From: Pachyseris speciosa
Lineage: Eukaryota > Cnidaria > Anthozoa > Scleractinia > Pachyseridae
Assembly (NCBI GenBank): GCA_016490735.1
Contig: JAEMWC010001612.1
Span: 1-64,000 of the forward strand
Length of the DNA stretch: 64,000 bases
Reading direction: 5' to 3'
This document shows, piece after piece, positions 1 to 11,830 of this stretch (position 1 is its first letter; the number at the start of each line of letters is the position of its first letter). The notes beneath the pieces are model-generated. The model made no database searches. It was given only the letters and a program-made list of their open reading frames with translations, and was not told the origin of the DNA. The position numbers were made by a program, and so were the translations under genes.

Positions 1-580
1 GATCTAGACGTTCTAATTTCAGGAATTCAATGTTTCTAAGCCTTCCCATGTCATAAGGGAAGTTGGGTCAACCTTGGATTTCCTGACAAATCCAATGACG
101 GAGAGTGGTTATCTGACAGACACACAAAGGCACCTCATACAAATTATTTCTAGCCAAAACAGAATTGACAGCTTTGCCTGAGCCATGCTCTTTGGCAGTG
201 TCTCCAATAAATTATCACTCAAATTGAGTGTCTTGAGAGATGAGCTCCACTTGCACTTCTTTGGCAGTTCCATGATTTTGTTCTCTGAGAGCCTGAGATC
301 ACGCAGATTGGGCAGCCGAAGTAACTAAGCAGGAACAGACCTCAGATGATTTCTTCTCAAGTCCAAAACACATAGTTTGCTCAAAGTGTGGATGTTAGCT
401 GGCACACTGACAAGTAAATTTGAAGCTAAAAAGAATTTTTCAACCCATCTGACATTTTCTAACCAAAGAGGATCAATTTTACCCAGCGCAAGCTTTGCCC
501 AGTCAATTTGCTTTATGTGTTTATTGCAGTTTGTACTCATGAGAATAATTCCCACAGCATCCTTTCTTCGTTGCTACAAA
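1..580 (-). pseudogene. LRR block of an ankyrin/LRR (LRRK1-like) gene, frameshifted
   Basis: Reading leftward from an acceptor near 578, the - strand encodes a stretch ending in two leucine-rich repeats (NLLVSVPANIHTLSKL, then LDLRRNHLRSVPA). An in-frame TAG follows near 321. LRR sequence continues at once in the same frame (LPNLRDLRLSENKIMELP, LKTLNLSDNLLETLPKSM). Further repeats (LYEVPLCVCQ, LSGNPRLTQLP, DMGRLRNIEFLKLE) need frame changes near 185 and 100. With the ankyrin exon at 2,736-3,129 on the same strand, the architecture is ankyrin then LRR, as in LRRK1-type proteins. The gene runs off the window start, so ROC/COR/kinase domains cannot be seen. It is either a decayed gene or a real gene with consensus indel errors. 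The LRR identity is firm; the LRRK1 assignment is inference. Confidence 0.6.
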
Positions 581-1429
581 GCTAATCCAATCAGCACAGC
601 AATGCGAATTGAAACTTCTGCAAGACGGAAATAAATATGTTAATATATACATCCTGGTGTTAGCCCAAACTACAGTGTTAACGATAAATAATGATAAACA
701 AATACCAGACCTCTCAAGACTCTTGGTTTTGCCATGAGATTCACAGTTTTCAGGACATTTTCCTGGTCTTACGATCAGTCACAAAAACCTCATGGTAAAA
801 CAGATACAAGTTAAATTTTTACATTGTCATATTTGGTTAATCACAGCTGAGTAGGAGATCATATTGCACACATTCTGAGCAAATTCATCTCTATTAAGCT
901 GAATTTCTAACTTGATTACAAAGTTGGATTATACCCTGAAATTTGCTTGGGTGCCAAAAATGTTTGTTACAATTAAGGATCAACAAATGGAGGGTAGGAC
1001 ACCTACAGGTAAATCCACATTTAGAGGACAAAGGTCAAATAAGCTAATTATCAAATGTTACACCATTCTGTCATTTTCTGGTAAGTTGTATTTTGGGAAT
1101 TAATTTTTGTGTTGCAAAATTCACATTTGCATTTTAAAAAGGAAACAATCACTTTCTTTTGATTAGTATCTGGTATTTCTATAGTTTATCCATCAGTAGG
1201 CCAATCTCCAGGCTTTTTAGTAAAATCCCCAGGTCTTTTTGGTCTTGATCCCCAGGTTTCGGGTTCTCAGAAGTTGAGGGGTGAAATACACTGTACATCT
1301 TTTTTGTTTTTCATTAGCTTCAATGGCCCTAAAGAGGAGAAGAGTTAGATGCAATTTTCAAAATAAAATTATTTAGTTCTTTCATATTCTTGATCAAAAA
1401 CGATTTCTTGAAAAGAAGCAAGCGAATAT
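581..1429. other. intron-like AT-rich sequence, nothing recognised
   Basis: This lies between the LRR block and the PLE relic. Short ORFs occur on both strands but none resembles a known domain. It is probably an intron of the minus-strand ankyrin/LRR gene. Confidence 0.4.
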
Positions 1430-1720
1430 TAATGTTAAAAGCAGACGTTTCGGCATCATCATGACACCATTCTCAAGGCAAAATGAATAAGTAATGCGAA
1501 GAATTGATTTCTATATTCCCTACAAATTAATATAGTAACAAAGGGTCACAAGTTCTTCAAATGAATACCTTTGCGCAAATCGAGTCCGTTTTCACGTTTA
1601 GGGATGGTTTGAGTTTTCTTATAAAAAGCATCTCCTTAATTAGGCAATCAAATTTGTTAGAACCTCTAGTGAGTACATGAAATTGTTCTTTCAGAACAAC
1701 TTCACGTGCTCACTAATTTC
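1430..1720 (-). mobile_element. degenerate Penelope-like element 3' relic
   Basis: The stretch resembles the PLE relic at 61.9-62.2 kb. Both have a GAAACGTC box on the - strand next to a TTGAGAA core-like word, and both share downstream words including the AATCAAATTTGTT motif. On the - strand, 1,441-1,480 reads as a weak hammerhead-like hairpin followed by GAAACGTC, but stem I pairs poorly. No intact protein remains. The family call rests on similarity to the second copy, which retains a recognisable GIY-YIG segment. Confidence 0.5.
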
Positions 1721-1873
1721 AATTTAATTAGCCATGCAAAAACCGAATTTTAAACCATACTAGAGTATTCATCTTCTATATTGACGATTCCCAGAGAAGA
1801 GCCTCTCTCATCAGTTTTTTTGCAAACTGGTGCAATTTGAATGTGTACTTATGTTAATTACATGTACATGCAG

Positions 1874-2345
1874 CTACATGTAATTCCTTATTTTAGTAGC
1901 AAAGAACTGAACTGCTTTAGCTGGATTCTCCACAATCTTTGAACCAGCAGACAAATTTTTATAGTTATGGCCATACCTAATTCTATCCATAGCATCACGC
2001 GTCACTCCTTCCTGGGGTAGTTCCGAAAGTGCTTCCCTCTCCTCCTCCCTACTCATTTCCATACTCATCAAGTATTTAAAAGCTTCCTCTTGTCATGTTT
2101 TGCTGCATAGCAGGTATCAACATGGCAGCGGCCTCACAGAAGTGAAATATTAATGCTTCACGGATGCAGTTTCTAAGCAGTAAGGAATGTCTTCCACCAG
2201 TTATGATAAATGAACAGATAGCCTCCATGTGTCCTCCGCTTGATGCTTCCATGAGAGCCTCCTTAAAACATGACGGCATTACATCTGGGAGCTGGATTGA
2301 CGTTAACATATCTCTGAGGTTTTTATCATTTTCTCTAGCTGCTTT
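1874..2345 (-). pseudogene. probable second exon region of the ankyrin/LRR gene, frame broken
   Basis: From about 2,345 down to 2,076 the - strand is open and encodes an ankyrin-like segment (KEALMEASSGGHMEAICSFIITGG, described by its CFKEAL and GGHMEAICSFI parts). A TAA stops it at about 2,076. Shifting frame by one base continues an open stretch to 1,874 (begins EAFKYLMSMEMSREEERE, ends KIRNYM). A single indel near 2,080 would join the two. The second part matches no domain I recognise. It lies downstream of, and on the same strand as, the 2,736-3,129 ankyrin exon, which supports membership of one gene. Confidence 0.4.
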
Positions 2346-2735
2346 CTTGACCTTTGACAGTGGAGTAATAAATCAGATGAGAATTTTGTTGATATGTAGC
2401 ACAAGTTACAAGGGTCCAAATGAACAAGATTTGTTACTGCAGCATGTTTCTCTTCTGTTTGATCACTAATTATCCAATAATAAAAACTAGTTAAAGAATG
2501 AACCAAAAAGTTGAGGGACAAGTAAAAATCAAGATTGAACTGCTTTATGCTACAGAAACCAGAGTGTCTGCAGTGTCGGTTGACTTGCAGTCATTGTACA
2601 ACTGGACCTACGATTCGATGGGGACCTCAGAAATAAAACTGACTCTGCAGATTTGAGCCTGAGGCTAACTATTGGACTGGCAGCACAGCCTGCAGTCAGC
2701 TGAACGTGAAGACAATAATTATCACTGTCACTCAC

Positions 2736-3129
2736 CTTCAGTCCTAAGTACTCGTGCAGACTTTTTGCATTTGTGAATCATGGCTGTCTCATAAGGAGTT
2801 TTACCAAACTCATCTTTGTTAGTTATATCTGCATTGTGTTTCACAAGGTCCACCACACAATCTATATTGTCCAGGGATGTTGCAATGTGAAGAGGTGTGT
2901 AGAAGCCATTTGCTTTAGCATTAGCATTGGCACCATAGAGAAGCAAAAGCCTGACGACACTGGTTTGACCTTGGTTGGTGGCTTCATGAAGTGGAGTGCA
3001 ACCTAGAAAACCAACACGATCTTCCAGTTTGTTTATATTTGACTGCAGATAAGATCGGATTGCTGTGGTGTTCCCTTGACGACAAAGGGCGTGCAAATAG
3101 CCAACTGATGTGGATGGACTTGATGCCAT
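2736..3129 (-). CDS. ankyrin-repeat N-terminal exon of an ankyrin/LRR gene
   Basis: The ATG is at 3,127-3,129 (MASSPSTSVGYLHALCRQG). The exon is open for about 131 codons and ends at a consensus donor (GAAG|GTGAGT) at 2,735. It contains two good ankyrin repeats. The first has the TPLHEA core (GCTPLHEATNQGQTSVVRLL, then LYGANANAKANG). The second is TPLHIATSLDNIDCVVDLV followed by NADITNKDEFGKTPYETA. A half repeat comes before them. Ankyrin repeats are protein-binding modules and give no catalytic role. With the LRR block at 1-580 this looks like the N-terminus of an LRRK1-like ROCO protein, though only the ankyrin assignment is certain. The start is the first ATG of the open frame. Confidence 0.75.
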
Positions 3130-3689
3130 GATGCATAACTATAAGATATTAATTGAAATAGCAATATTATTCTAATACAAGCCTTCCCCAGATCAAGACA
3201 TAAGTTACAGTTTGTCAGAAATAATTTTCATATTAAATTCCTTACTATTGTATTATTTTTTTTTGTATTTTTATTTTCTCCATTTAGAATTACAGAGAAT
3301 GAAGTAAAAAATTTATACTAAATAGGAGAGGGGTACATCTAGCTAGACTAATATTTTGCCCCTTAGTAAAATTATATATTATGACAGCAAAAAACTAGAT
3401 ATAAGATAGATATTATACTTGAGATTCCAGCATTACTTTGCTCTGTAATTGGTCAGCCAAACCCGTGCCATCTTCAAAACCAAACCCAAATTATTGCAAC
3501 TTGCACCTGCACATTTTCCCACACTAGGTGCCAGTTGACAGACTGGTGTTTGAGTATAGAGTAATTAAAAACTGGTTTTGGTTTATACTATATGGCAACT
3601 GAATAATCTCATAAAATAATGCCATGAGCACAGAATACACAAAAGACAATCCAAACAGTTGTAAATAGAGGTGACTTTTTTTCAACTTT
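3130..3689. other. 5' flank of the ankyrin/LRR gene
   Basis: AT-rich non-coding DNA upstream of the ATG at 3,129 (- strand). It would hold the promoter of that gene, but I see no convincing TATA box or initiator. Confidence 0.3.
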
Positions 3690-5629
3690 CAACTTTATTA
3701 TTTTCAACTTTTCAATTTTATTTCAGTAACAAAAATTATCTTACAATAGACTGGCCTGCAAAATAGCAATTGCTAATCTAGGCGGCCCAGCGGAAAAAGA
3801 AATTAAAATGAAAAGAAAAAAAAGAAAAGAAAAGAAAGGAAGGAATAATATTTTAAGTTACAATAATTCATATTTTTATCATTGTTTTATTTCAATTACC
3901 AACACATCTAAGGAAAAAAAATGAAAAGGAAATTTACAGAGAGCGGAAAGCATATAATTTATACAATATGAATTACAAATTATAAATTATCAATGGCGTC
4001 ACAATTATAGTCATTTTCTCTTTTTAAAATATCGGGAAGCAATTAGAAGTACTTTGGTGAATTCCTGTTTAGGAAGATCTCTAATATGACAAGGTATCTC
4101 ATTCCAAAGTTTAACGCAAAAACAAAACACGGAGTTTTTGTGTATTTCCAGCTTTGAGCCTTTAACGTTAAAGTTACCAGAAGTAGATGATCATGTATTG
4201 TATGAATGAATTGTTGAGGTTTTTTCAAATGAATTTAAGAGATTCAAATGGTGGTGAATGGTTGTTGTTGATGTCGTGAATTAGACGAGCTACAGACTTA
4301 CCGGTATAATACATAAATGTCACTGGTAATATATCAGCGTCGATAAATAGAGGAATTGCATGTTCACGTATGTCCATAAAATACATCATGCAAAGCACTT
4401 TCTTTTGGAGAATTAGAAGTTTAGTAAGGGAAGTCTTGGAAGCTTGAGCCCAGACAGCAAGACAATAGTTTAGGTGGGGGTGGATTAATGTTTGCTAAAT
4501 GTATAAAAGTATATGACGAAGTATAGAGTGCTGTAATTTTGAAATAAGTCCAATAGTTCTACTGAGTTTTGCCATAATACCGTTAATGCGATATTTCCAA
4601 GTAAGGTTTTTATCAATCAACACACCAAGATATTTAATATAATTTTTTTGACTCCGGAGTAACATTTCTATTTTTCTCGTTATCAAATATGTGGAGGTTC
4701 AGTTGGTAAGTGACTCTTTTTTGATAAGGATGAAAAATTACAAAGTTAGTCTTTGAAGTATTGAGAGTTAACTTGTTGGATGTTAACTAGTCGTGGAGGT
4801 TCCGTAATTCAATATTTACTGTATTTTCTAAGGACTTTAAATTTTTATCACCATAAAGGATACTAGTATCATCTGCAAAGAGATAAAACTTAAGTTTATT
4901 CGAGCTCTGATATATGTCATTAACAAACAGTCAATAAAAAAAAGCAATGGACCAAGGACAGATACTTGGCGAACACCACAATATACGTTGGCTTTTTTAG
5001 ATATATGCGGTCCGATCTGGGTTGATTGCATACGATTATTCAAATGCGAGAAGAACCAGTCTTTAATAATTCCACGAAAACCATAATGGTTAAGTTTGTC
5101 GAGCAAAATGTTATGATCAACAGTATCAAAAGCTTTCTTGAGGTCTATGAAGACTCCACACGAGTTTTACAATATTAAGTATTGCATGTTAAGTCGAGTG
5201 ATCTTTACGAAAACCATAGGAATATAATAGATTATGTTTGTCAATGTAATCTTTCATTCTATTGTACATGATCTTTCCAAAAATTGTATTGAAGTTAGAT
5301 AATAAGGATATAGGTCTGTAGTGTTACTGAGGTTACTAAGGATATAGGTCTGTAGTGTTACTGAGGTATTATATATTTCTGAGAGTACAGGAGTCATGAT
5401 ACTACTCGCACACTTTAATAATTTTATGGGATAAGAATGTAGTCCATAAAACTTGTTGTTTGGTATGGAGAGTATTTGAAATTTCAATTCATCAGGTGAT
5501 ACCGACCGGCTGGAATAGAAAAGATGAAGTTGGTGATTTGCAATGACAGACATAATTAAGATAATGTTGTTATGAAATTGGAATTGTGCTAGCTAGCCTA
5601 TTTCCCACAGAAGCAAAGTGTTCATTAAT

Positions 5630-5690
<61 letters not shown>

Positions 5691-6260
5691 GATTTGTGAA
5701 GATTCCTTCACGATTTTGTTGTCATTATTAGGGTCCTTGAGAGCGGTTTGGTCTTGCAGGATGTCATTTATTCCTTTTTCATGTTCGTTTTGTGGCGTTC
5801 GAAAAAATCCTTAAAGTACATCTTTTTACTAGACGTATCAGGCTACAAATTTTATTTCAAAAATATTTGTATTTGTCTTCGTAACCAGACACATACAATT
5901 TGTTTTTTACCTTAATAGATGCTTTCAATCCAGTAGAAATCCAAAGCTTAGAAAGCTGTTTGGCTTTACGCTTTGATAACTTTGTAATGGGAGCATGTTT
6001 GTTTACAATTTTATTAAATTTGTTATAAAAAGTTGAAAACGATTTCTCCGGATCAGTTGCATGATATAAGAGGATAATGCTCCAGTCAACTTCAGAGAGC
6101 TCCTTATTGAATTGGTCAGCGGAAAAATTAGAGAAATCGCGTATTTTGGTAGTGTGTCCTCTATATTTATATCTATATCTTTATTTATGTCTTCTTTCAA
6201 ATGTTTGATCGTTTAGCCGGGGCTTTAGATTCCTTGCTGTTCACCAGGTGTTGCGAAATA
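3690..6260 (-). mobile_element. CR1/Jockey-like LINE relic
   Basis: Minus-strand reading frames in the correct order spell a non-LTR reverse transcriptase. An N-terminal RT part lies at 5,553-5,254 (FYGLHSYPIKLLKCAS). The palm lies at 5,106-4,837 (LLDKLNHYGFRGIIKDWF, then GVRQVSVLGPLLF where families usually have GVPQGSVLGPLLF). The thumb lies at 4,686-4,495 (YIKYLGVLIDKNLTWKY). The FADD catalytic box is not readable in one frame. Many frameshifts and an internal duplication near 5,307-5,366 show it is dead. The 3' end is probably near 3,690 in a T/A-rich tail. Exact boundaries are uncertain. Confidence 0.75.
5635..5688. repeat. (AT)n microsatellite
   Basis: About 26 uninterrupted AT dinucleotides, flanked on both sides by TAAGGGAT-like words, within the LINE relic. 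Confidence 0.95.
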
Positions 6261-7740
6261 TTGCTTCTACAACATTATTCTTGAAAACGTATTTTACTCT
6301 GAGGCTTGGTTATTTGGATTTCGCAGATAAATAGCAAGGTAACTTGTCTGTACTTTTCGTCTGCTACTTAAAGAGTCAAATTCCAAAAGATGAATAAATA
6401 AGGGCTATATTTGACATGTAACGATTTTTCGGTACGGAAGTTATTTACTTAACTCCCTTTTCCGATAAGGAAATGACATATATAGAACAGAACTACGTAC
6501 AATGGCAGAGTGTATTTTCTTGAATACCTGTATTCGCATATTTTAACTTCTCTCTTGTAACAAGTATCAATTTTTTCGCTGGATGGAAGGAGTTTAATCG
6601 CTGGTTCATATTAAAAACTCTGTGCTCAGGGTTAGGTAGACAATTTCTTGCAAGATGGCTACGAAAAAGCGTCCTGAAATTCAGAAAGCAAACCCAGAGT
6701 GAGAAACTCACTGAGCAAAGGTGTAACCGAAACAAAAAAAAAAAAAAAATAAAGGACTGATATCCAGATAGTATAGGAAGAGAAAAAGAGAGGCTGACAG
6801 CGAAGCATACTTGAAGCGAGAAAGAAAACGCAAAATGTGCCGCCGTGAACACGCCTACAGTGCTAATCGGATGAAGTTTGGATCGACTTCAATTTAATCC
6901 TGACCATTATTGAGGCTCCTTTCCCACATGGCAAGACAAAAAGGCTCTACCAACTGAACGCGAACACCGTGCAAATGTTAACACATTTGCACTGATAAAA
7001 TGGCTCGAGAAAAATACAGCCAAAATAGTGACGGAGTAATCAAATGATCAATTTAACATAACACTATTCAGTTTAGTAAATGCTTTTCTTTCTTCTGATT
7101 ATCATATGTGTCGTAAGCCTGTGTGGATATTTTTCCTGTTATAACAAAATCGTCATAAATCGGCAAAATTTACGGCTTTCTTTGATTATTCAATTATTGT
7201 GTAACCTTCGCTACCACAGTTGTTATCAAGAGAAATATGTTTTACTGGTTGGTAAAGTGCTACTGACACGGATATCCAAAGTGGATTTTCAGTACCTAAA
7301 ATATATATTTCAGTTTTTTCAATCTTAGAAGGGTATTACTTGAATATCAAATATCTCAGTAATCATCAAGAAGTTTTTTTTTTTTGAGTTTTTTTTAATT
7401 GACACCATACAGTAAGAAAATTACAGAAGTAGCTGAATGACATTAACTTATTGATTACATGAAAAAAAAAACATAAATAAACAAAGAAAAAACACTACGG
7501 GAAAAAAGTTTAAGGAGTAATAGAAAAGACACGTGTCGGGACATAACAGAGTGAATACTTACATAAAACAATATTACAGTGCGTTTATGATACAATTGTT
7601 TGTGTGGTGAAAACATTAATGAAATAGTAGTAGAAATATTTGGTGGGAGGTTAAACATGTTAATTAACTAAATCACACAGTTGTTTGACCTAATAAAAAG
7701 GAGGGAAAAAGGACTTTGAGAGTTAATAAAACCAAAAAAA
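6261..7740. other. intergenic, no gene recognised
   Basis: AT-rich sequence with poly-A and poly-T runs (6,735-6,750; 7,376-7,385). A + strand stretch from 6,657 has a lysine/arginine-rich reading (ATKKRPEIQKANPE, later EAYLKRERKRKMC) broken by several stops. It could be a decayed transposon ORF but cannot be assigned. Confidence 0.35.
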
Positions 7741-8273
7741 ATTCATGGACTCTGCATATATGCCTCAGGAGGTTCCCACTTTTTTGAAGTGACTTTACAT
7801 TTTGCCTCCAAAGTATAATGTGATTTTAAGAAACGAAGATAGCTAATCATGTCTGGTAAAGTTTCCTTCAGTTCACAGACCCACATATAATAACGAGTCA
7901 AAAGACAGCACAGGTTTATTATTTGCGAATGGTTTGAGTTGCCTGGCCTCAGACCCAATACAATCTTTCCGTCGAGTCTCTCCGTTTGGGGTAGAAGATT
8001 TAAATTTTAAAGAAGACTGTTACACAATTCCAGAAGAGGGTTATCTCGTCACAAAACCAAAACAATGAGGCAATGTTTCAAAGGCTGCTTGACAAAAGGT
8101 GCATTTCTCATTGTCTTTAAGTCCTATTTGTTGCAATAATTGGTTTGTTGGGAGTTTCTTATGTAAAAATTTGAACTGAAACTCTTTCAGCTTAGTGCTT
8201 TTTGTACACTGAAAGGGAAGTGAGTATGTAGCATTCCAATCGACTTCCCAGCATCAAAACTAAAGTCCAGGAG

Positions 8274-8952
8274 CTCAAGCAGTTTAAGGCCTGGGTTTAG
8301 AAATATGTTCATAAATATGGTTGATCGCCAATATCTTCTTCCAGATTGCCTATAACCGGATGAAACTTTCCCTGAAGATAAATCTTGTTGTCCTTGTTTG
8401 CCTCAACGTATAAATTTGATCACGTGATCAGTCACGTGATCAAAATTTGAAAAAGACTTAAATCGGCGATGCGGTGGCGGATTTTAAGTTAACAGATAAA
8501 TAAATCAGCGTTTTTAATATAAATCCAACATATCTAGCTTTCTACGCTTGGAGTGATTGCTCACGAGTTTTAGTTTTTAAATTATCAACAGCTAAAGGTT
8601 GAATTCTGGAAGAAAAATGACCTTTGCCCTCACACGTTTTTTCTTGAGAACGATGGATGGTCACTCCAAACGTGAGTCGCTAGAAATAATTAATACGCAT
8701 AAGAAAAGCGTTTTTATTCGATACTATCCCACAAAAGTCACCTACTCCTTAAATAAGTGATGATTTCAAAGAAATGGTCACGTGACACGCCACGTGATCT
8801 AAGATAACGTTTATTGCACATCAAAATGTTAAGGATGATGAGAACTACCCATGTGCCGAATTTCGTTTCAGTGTCATTCCCTGGGCTGTTATATCACAAA
8901 AAAACGTTTTCTCTAATAAGCGCCCCCTGATCCAGGCCTTAAACTGCTTGAG
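8274..8952. mobile_element. non-autonomous element with inverted termini, TTAA-bounded
   Basis: Left end CTCAAGCAGTTTAAGGCCTG and right end CAGGCCTTAAACTGCTTGAG are perfect inverted complements. TTAA stands at 8,284-8,287 and 8,939-8,942 inside them. The 0.68-kb body is non-coding. It contains a palindromic GATCACGTGATC cluster near 8,417-8,441 and interrupts the Tx1/L1 relic. Confidence 0.7.
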
Positions 8953-9382
8953 AGTCATTTTTCTTGGCTCTTTTGAGGGATTTGTCCTTTCTTTTCCACA
9001 ATCTTTTGATACACCAGTCTACTTGATTTTTTACATTGCATGAATTTCGTTAAGAACGCTTGATGAGAGCTTTTGGAAATGTTGGGGTTGGAAGTTTCCC
9101 AAATATATTTGATGGCTGATAGGATCCCGTAGTAGTTTAGTGGACACGGGTTCAAGTTGAACTTTCTACGGAATTTGGAGAGAGAGAGATACACATTAGA
9201 ATCCGTTTTCATTAAGTGTTTCACTTTTGTTATTCCTCTTGTCATCCAGACATTTAGATATACTGGACGATTCCCAATTCTTATAAGCGAATTATACCAA
9301 AGTTGCTGTTTACCAAATTGATCTTTGTACTTTATTTCACGTTCGAAATTGACTTCCGCCCAAATTTCTAAGAGTTCTTTAA

Positions 9383-10673
9383 GGTGGCTGGTACCGGTTT
9401 TACTCGCATGGAAAGTCTGGCCACTAGCGCGCGAGTCACACTTTATACGCGCGAGATTTGAAGAAAGGGAAAAACAAAAACAAATATAGCGGCGCGAGGC
9501 TTTCTTCGAGCAAGGCTACGTTTGTCCTGTTCAAAAAGAAATTCGCGTTTATCTGAGGCCGTATGTACTCGATCGACTTAAGTTAATTCAATTTACATAG
9601 GAAAATTTGTTTCTGGAGATTGATAATGCATATTAAAGTTCCAAAGAGATAATTCCCACCTCTACTGCGATCGATCGTGTCGGCAACCAGGAGGAGAAGT
9701 ATCTGGAAAGATATTGTAAAACTGCAAAAGTGGGATAGCACTTCAATTTTACTTACAGGTAATACATATCAACATTCTATTATTTCTATGCCTCACCACC
9801 TCTTGTTGTTTGCCGCGAATCATATCCGCATTTCTGTCAGAATTGCATGCAGTTGACATGTGTTCTCAGGTGTTGTGCGAGCAATCTAGTCAATTCCACG
9901 CTTTCGTTTGGCGTTATTTAACATATACATGCTTAGTCATGCCACAAGTTGTGGAGAAATTGTTTTAACTGATCCCAAACGCTCGGCCAAACAGTAAAAA
10001 CAACAACTGTAGACTATTAAACTCCATATATACGCCGACGTCAACTCAGCGCGTGGACTGCAAGCAAGGCTACTGTAGGTGCCCGCGCGTGTACGCGTAA
10101 TGGTTAGCGGCAGTCAGCAAAGCGCATGAGCAAATATCGATCTTTTAGAATCCAGATTTTTAAATGCGCCAAAACGCGCGTGGAAATTACTCAACTCACG
10201 AAGGTTTTTGCAAGAAAGCGAGCCCGGTGACCCCCTCTTTTTATTTTTTCAACAATTTTGTCTTGTAAAGAGGAAACGTCACACAAAATTCAAGAAAATT
10301 CTATCAGAGAAACTTTACAGTACTCATAAATTACCTTTTCTCGCGTTTATAAAAAATCCGCTTGATAGAAAAATTTTAAAAACATTTTGCAGTTTCCTTT
10401 TCAAATGGTAAAAGTAATCACGTGAAAAAAAAATAGGAGGTCACCGAGTTAGTTTTCAAATTATAAGTGCTAGAAGCTTAAATGTAGCTCTGAATAACCC
10501 TCAAGTACCGTTGCCATGGTAACAGCTGATGACTTTATAATAATTATATTTCGGTCAACAACTAAATTTATAATTTAATCTTGCAAAAGTTTCCTTACGG
10601 CCTCGGTTTGCCTTTGCGTCCGTTTCTCTCAAAGTTTACGTAGTGAAAAAGCTGAAAACTGGTACCAGCCACC
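9383..10673. mobile_element. TTAA-flanked non-autonomous DNA element, about 1.29 kb
   Basis: Terminal inverted repeats GGTGGCTGGTACC (9,383-9,395) and GGTACCAGCCACC (10,661-10,673) are flanked directly by TTAA (9,379-9,382 and 10,674-10,677). This matches a 4-bp TTAA target duplication, as in piggyBac-type insertion. The body carries no convincing ORF. The LINE reading resumes on the other side, proving insertion into the Tx1/L1 relic. Confidence 0.75.
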
Positions 10674-11830
10674 TTAATAAAGTTATCTGAACATTTAAAT
10701 TCTGTTTGTGTGTCCTTAACATTAAGGTTACCACTGAAGAAAGATCCCATTCTACTCATACCTATTTCAAGATCAAGGAAAAGTTTCCATTTACCATCAT
10801 TTGTCTGGTCTAAATATTTCTTAATCCAAGAACTTTTAAGGTATTTGTTGAAAGAAGTTGATCAGAATGTCTCGCTTAACTTTGTCGCCTTTGTAATTCC
10901 AAAGAAACTGGAAAACAATCCCGTTTATTTCATTTATAATCTTATAGTTTGATGGAAAAGATGATAAAATATAAGTCAGCTGTGATGTTACCAGGGTTTC
11001 TAACACGTTAATTTTTCCCATTAGTGTTAATCTGCGGTATTAACTTTTCGCTATAACTTGCCAACATCGTTATCTCAGGTTGAATGGATAACCAGACCCC
11101 TAACGATTTGACTTTCGTTTTGGGCCACTTAAGGTTGTAACCCGGGGTGGGAGTGATGCCATTTCCAATACTAGATCCCATCCAAAGAGCTTCTGTTTTG
11201 GTGTCATTGAGCCTGAGGCCAGAGATACTACTAAAATAATTAAGCATATTTAAAGTAGAAATGAAAGCTTCAATTAATCCGTCTTGGATAAGTGTATTGA
11301 CGTATTGACTTATTTTAATATTCCTATTGTTTATAGAGATACCTCTTATGTTTTGATCCTTTCTAATTGTGTTGGCTAAAATTTCAGCAGAGGGAATAAA
11401 TAGGTACGGTGACAGGGGACAGCCTTGTCTAACTCCTCTTTGAATCCCGCTTGATAATCCATTATTAAGAATGCAGCTTTCAGTTTTGCAGTATAGGACC
11501 CTTACCCAGTTAATTAGAGAGGGTCCAAAACCAGAAAATTGTAGAGTGTCTAGAATGAAAGGTCGTACCAAAGAATCAAATGCTTTTTCAAAATTGATAA
11601 ATAGTAATAAACCGGGAATGTTTTTTTTCACCTGCGTAACGATATGATACTATCTATAAGACGGATATTCTCCCCAATAAATCTGCCCTTCATAAAACCA
11701 GTTTGATCAGTGTTTACAACTTTCGGCAGTACTAATTTCATTTGATTTGCTATTGCCTTTGCAGCAATCTTGTAATCGGTATTTAAAAGAGATAATGGGC
11801 GCCAGTTTTTTATAGCGGAGCATCATACCT

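Larger units (their letters stand above)
7741..11830 (-). mobile_element. L1/Tx1-type LINE relic, split by two nested elements
   Basis: The reverse-transcriptase core lies at 11,631-11,008 on the - strand: FINFEKAFDSLVRPFI (family FDFEKAFD), GVRQGCPLSPYLFI, and SQYVNTLIQDG where the catalytic FADD is expected, so the active site is lost. The thumb and C-terminal region continue at 11,021-10,836 (NEINGIVFQFLWNYKGDKVKR). They resume after an insertion at 9,245-8,953 (NLNPCPLNYYGILSAI) and again after a second insertion at 8,270-7,741 (INLCCLLTRYYMWVCEL). The linear order across both insertions shows one ancestral element. GVRQGCPLSP and the long C-terminus are typical of L1/Tx1 LINEs. The 5' endonuclease part is missing or beyond recognition. 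Confidence 0.8.

Noticed and set aside
6493..6852. 119-codon minus-strand ORF rich in F, S and L
   Set aside because: It is the antisense of an A-rich, lysine/arginine-coding stretch and contains a translated poly-A run. Composition explains it.
10208..10411. 67-codon ORF inside the TTAA element
   Set aside because: Low-complexity lysine/phenylalanine-rich sequence in a non-autonomous element. No transposase motif.
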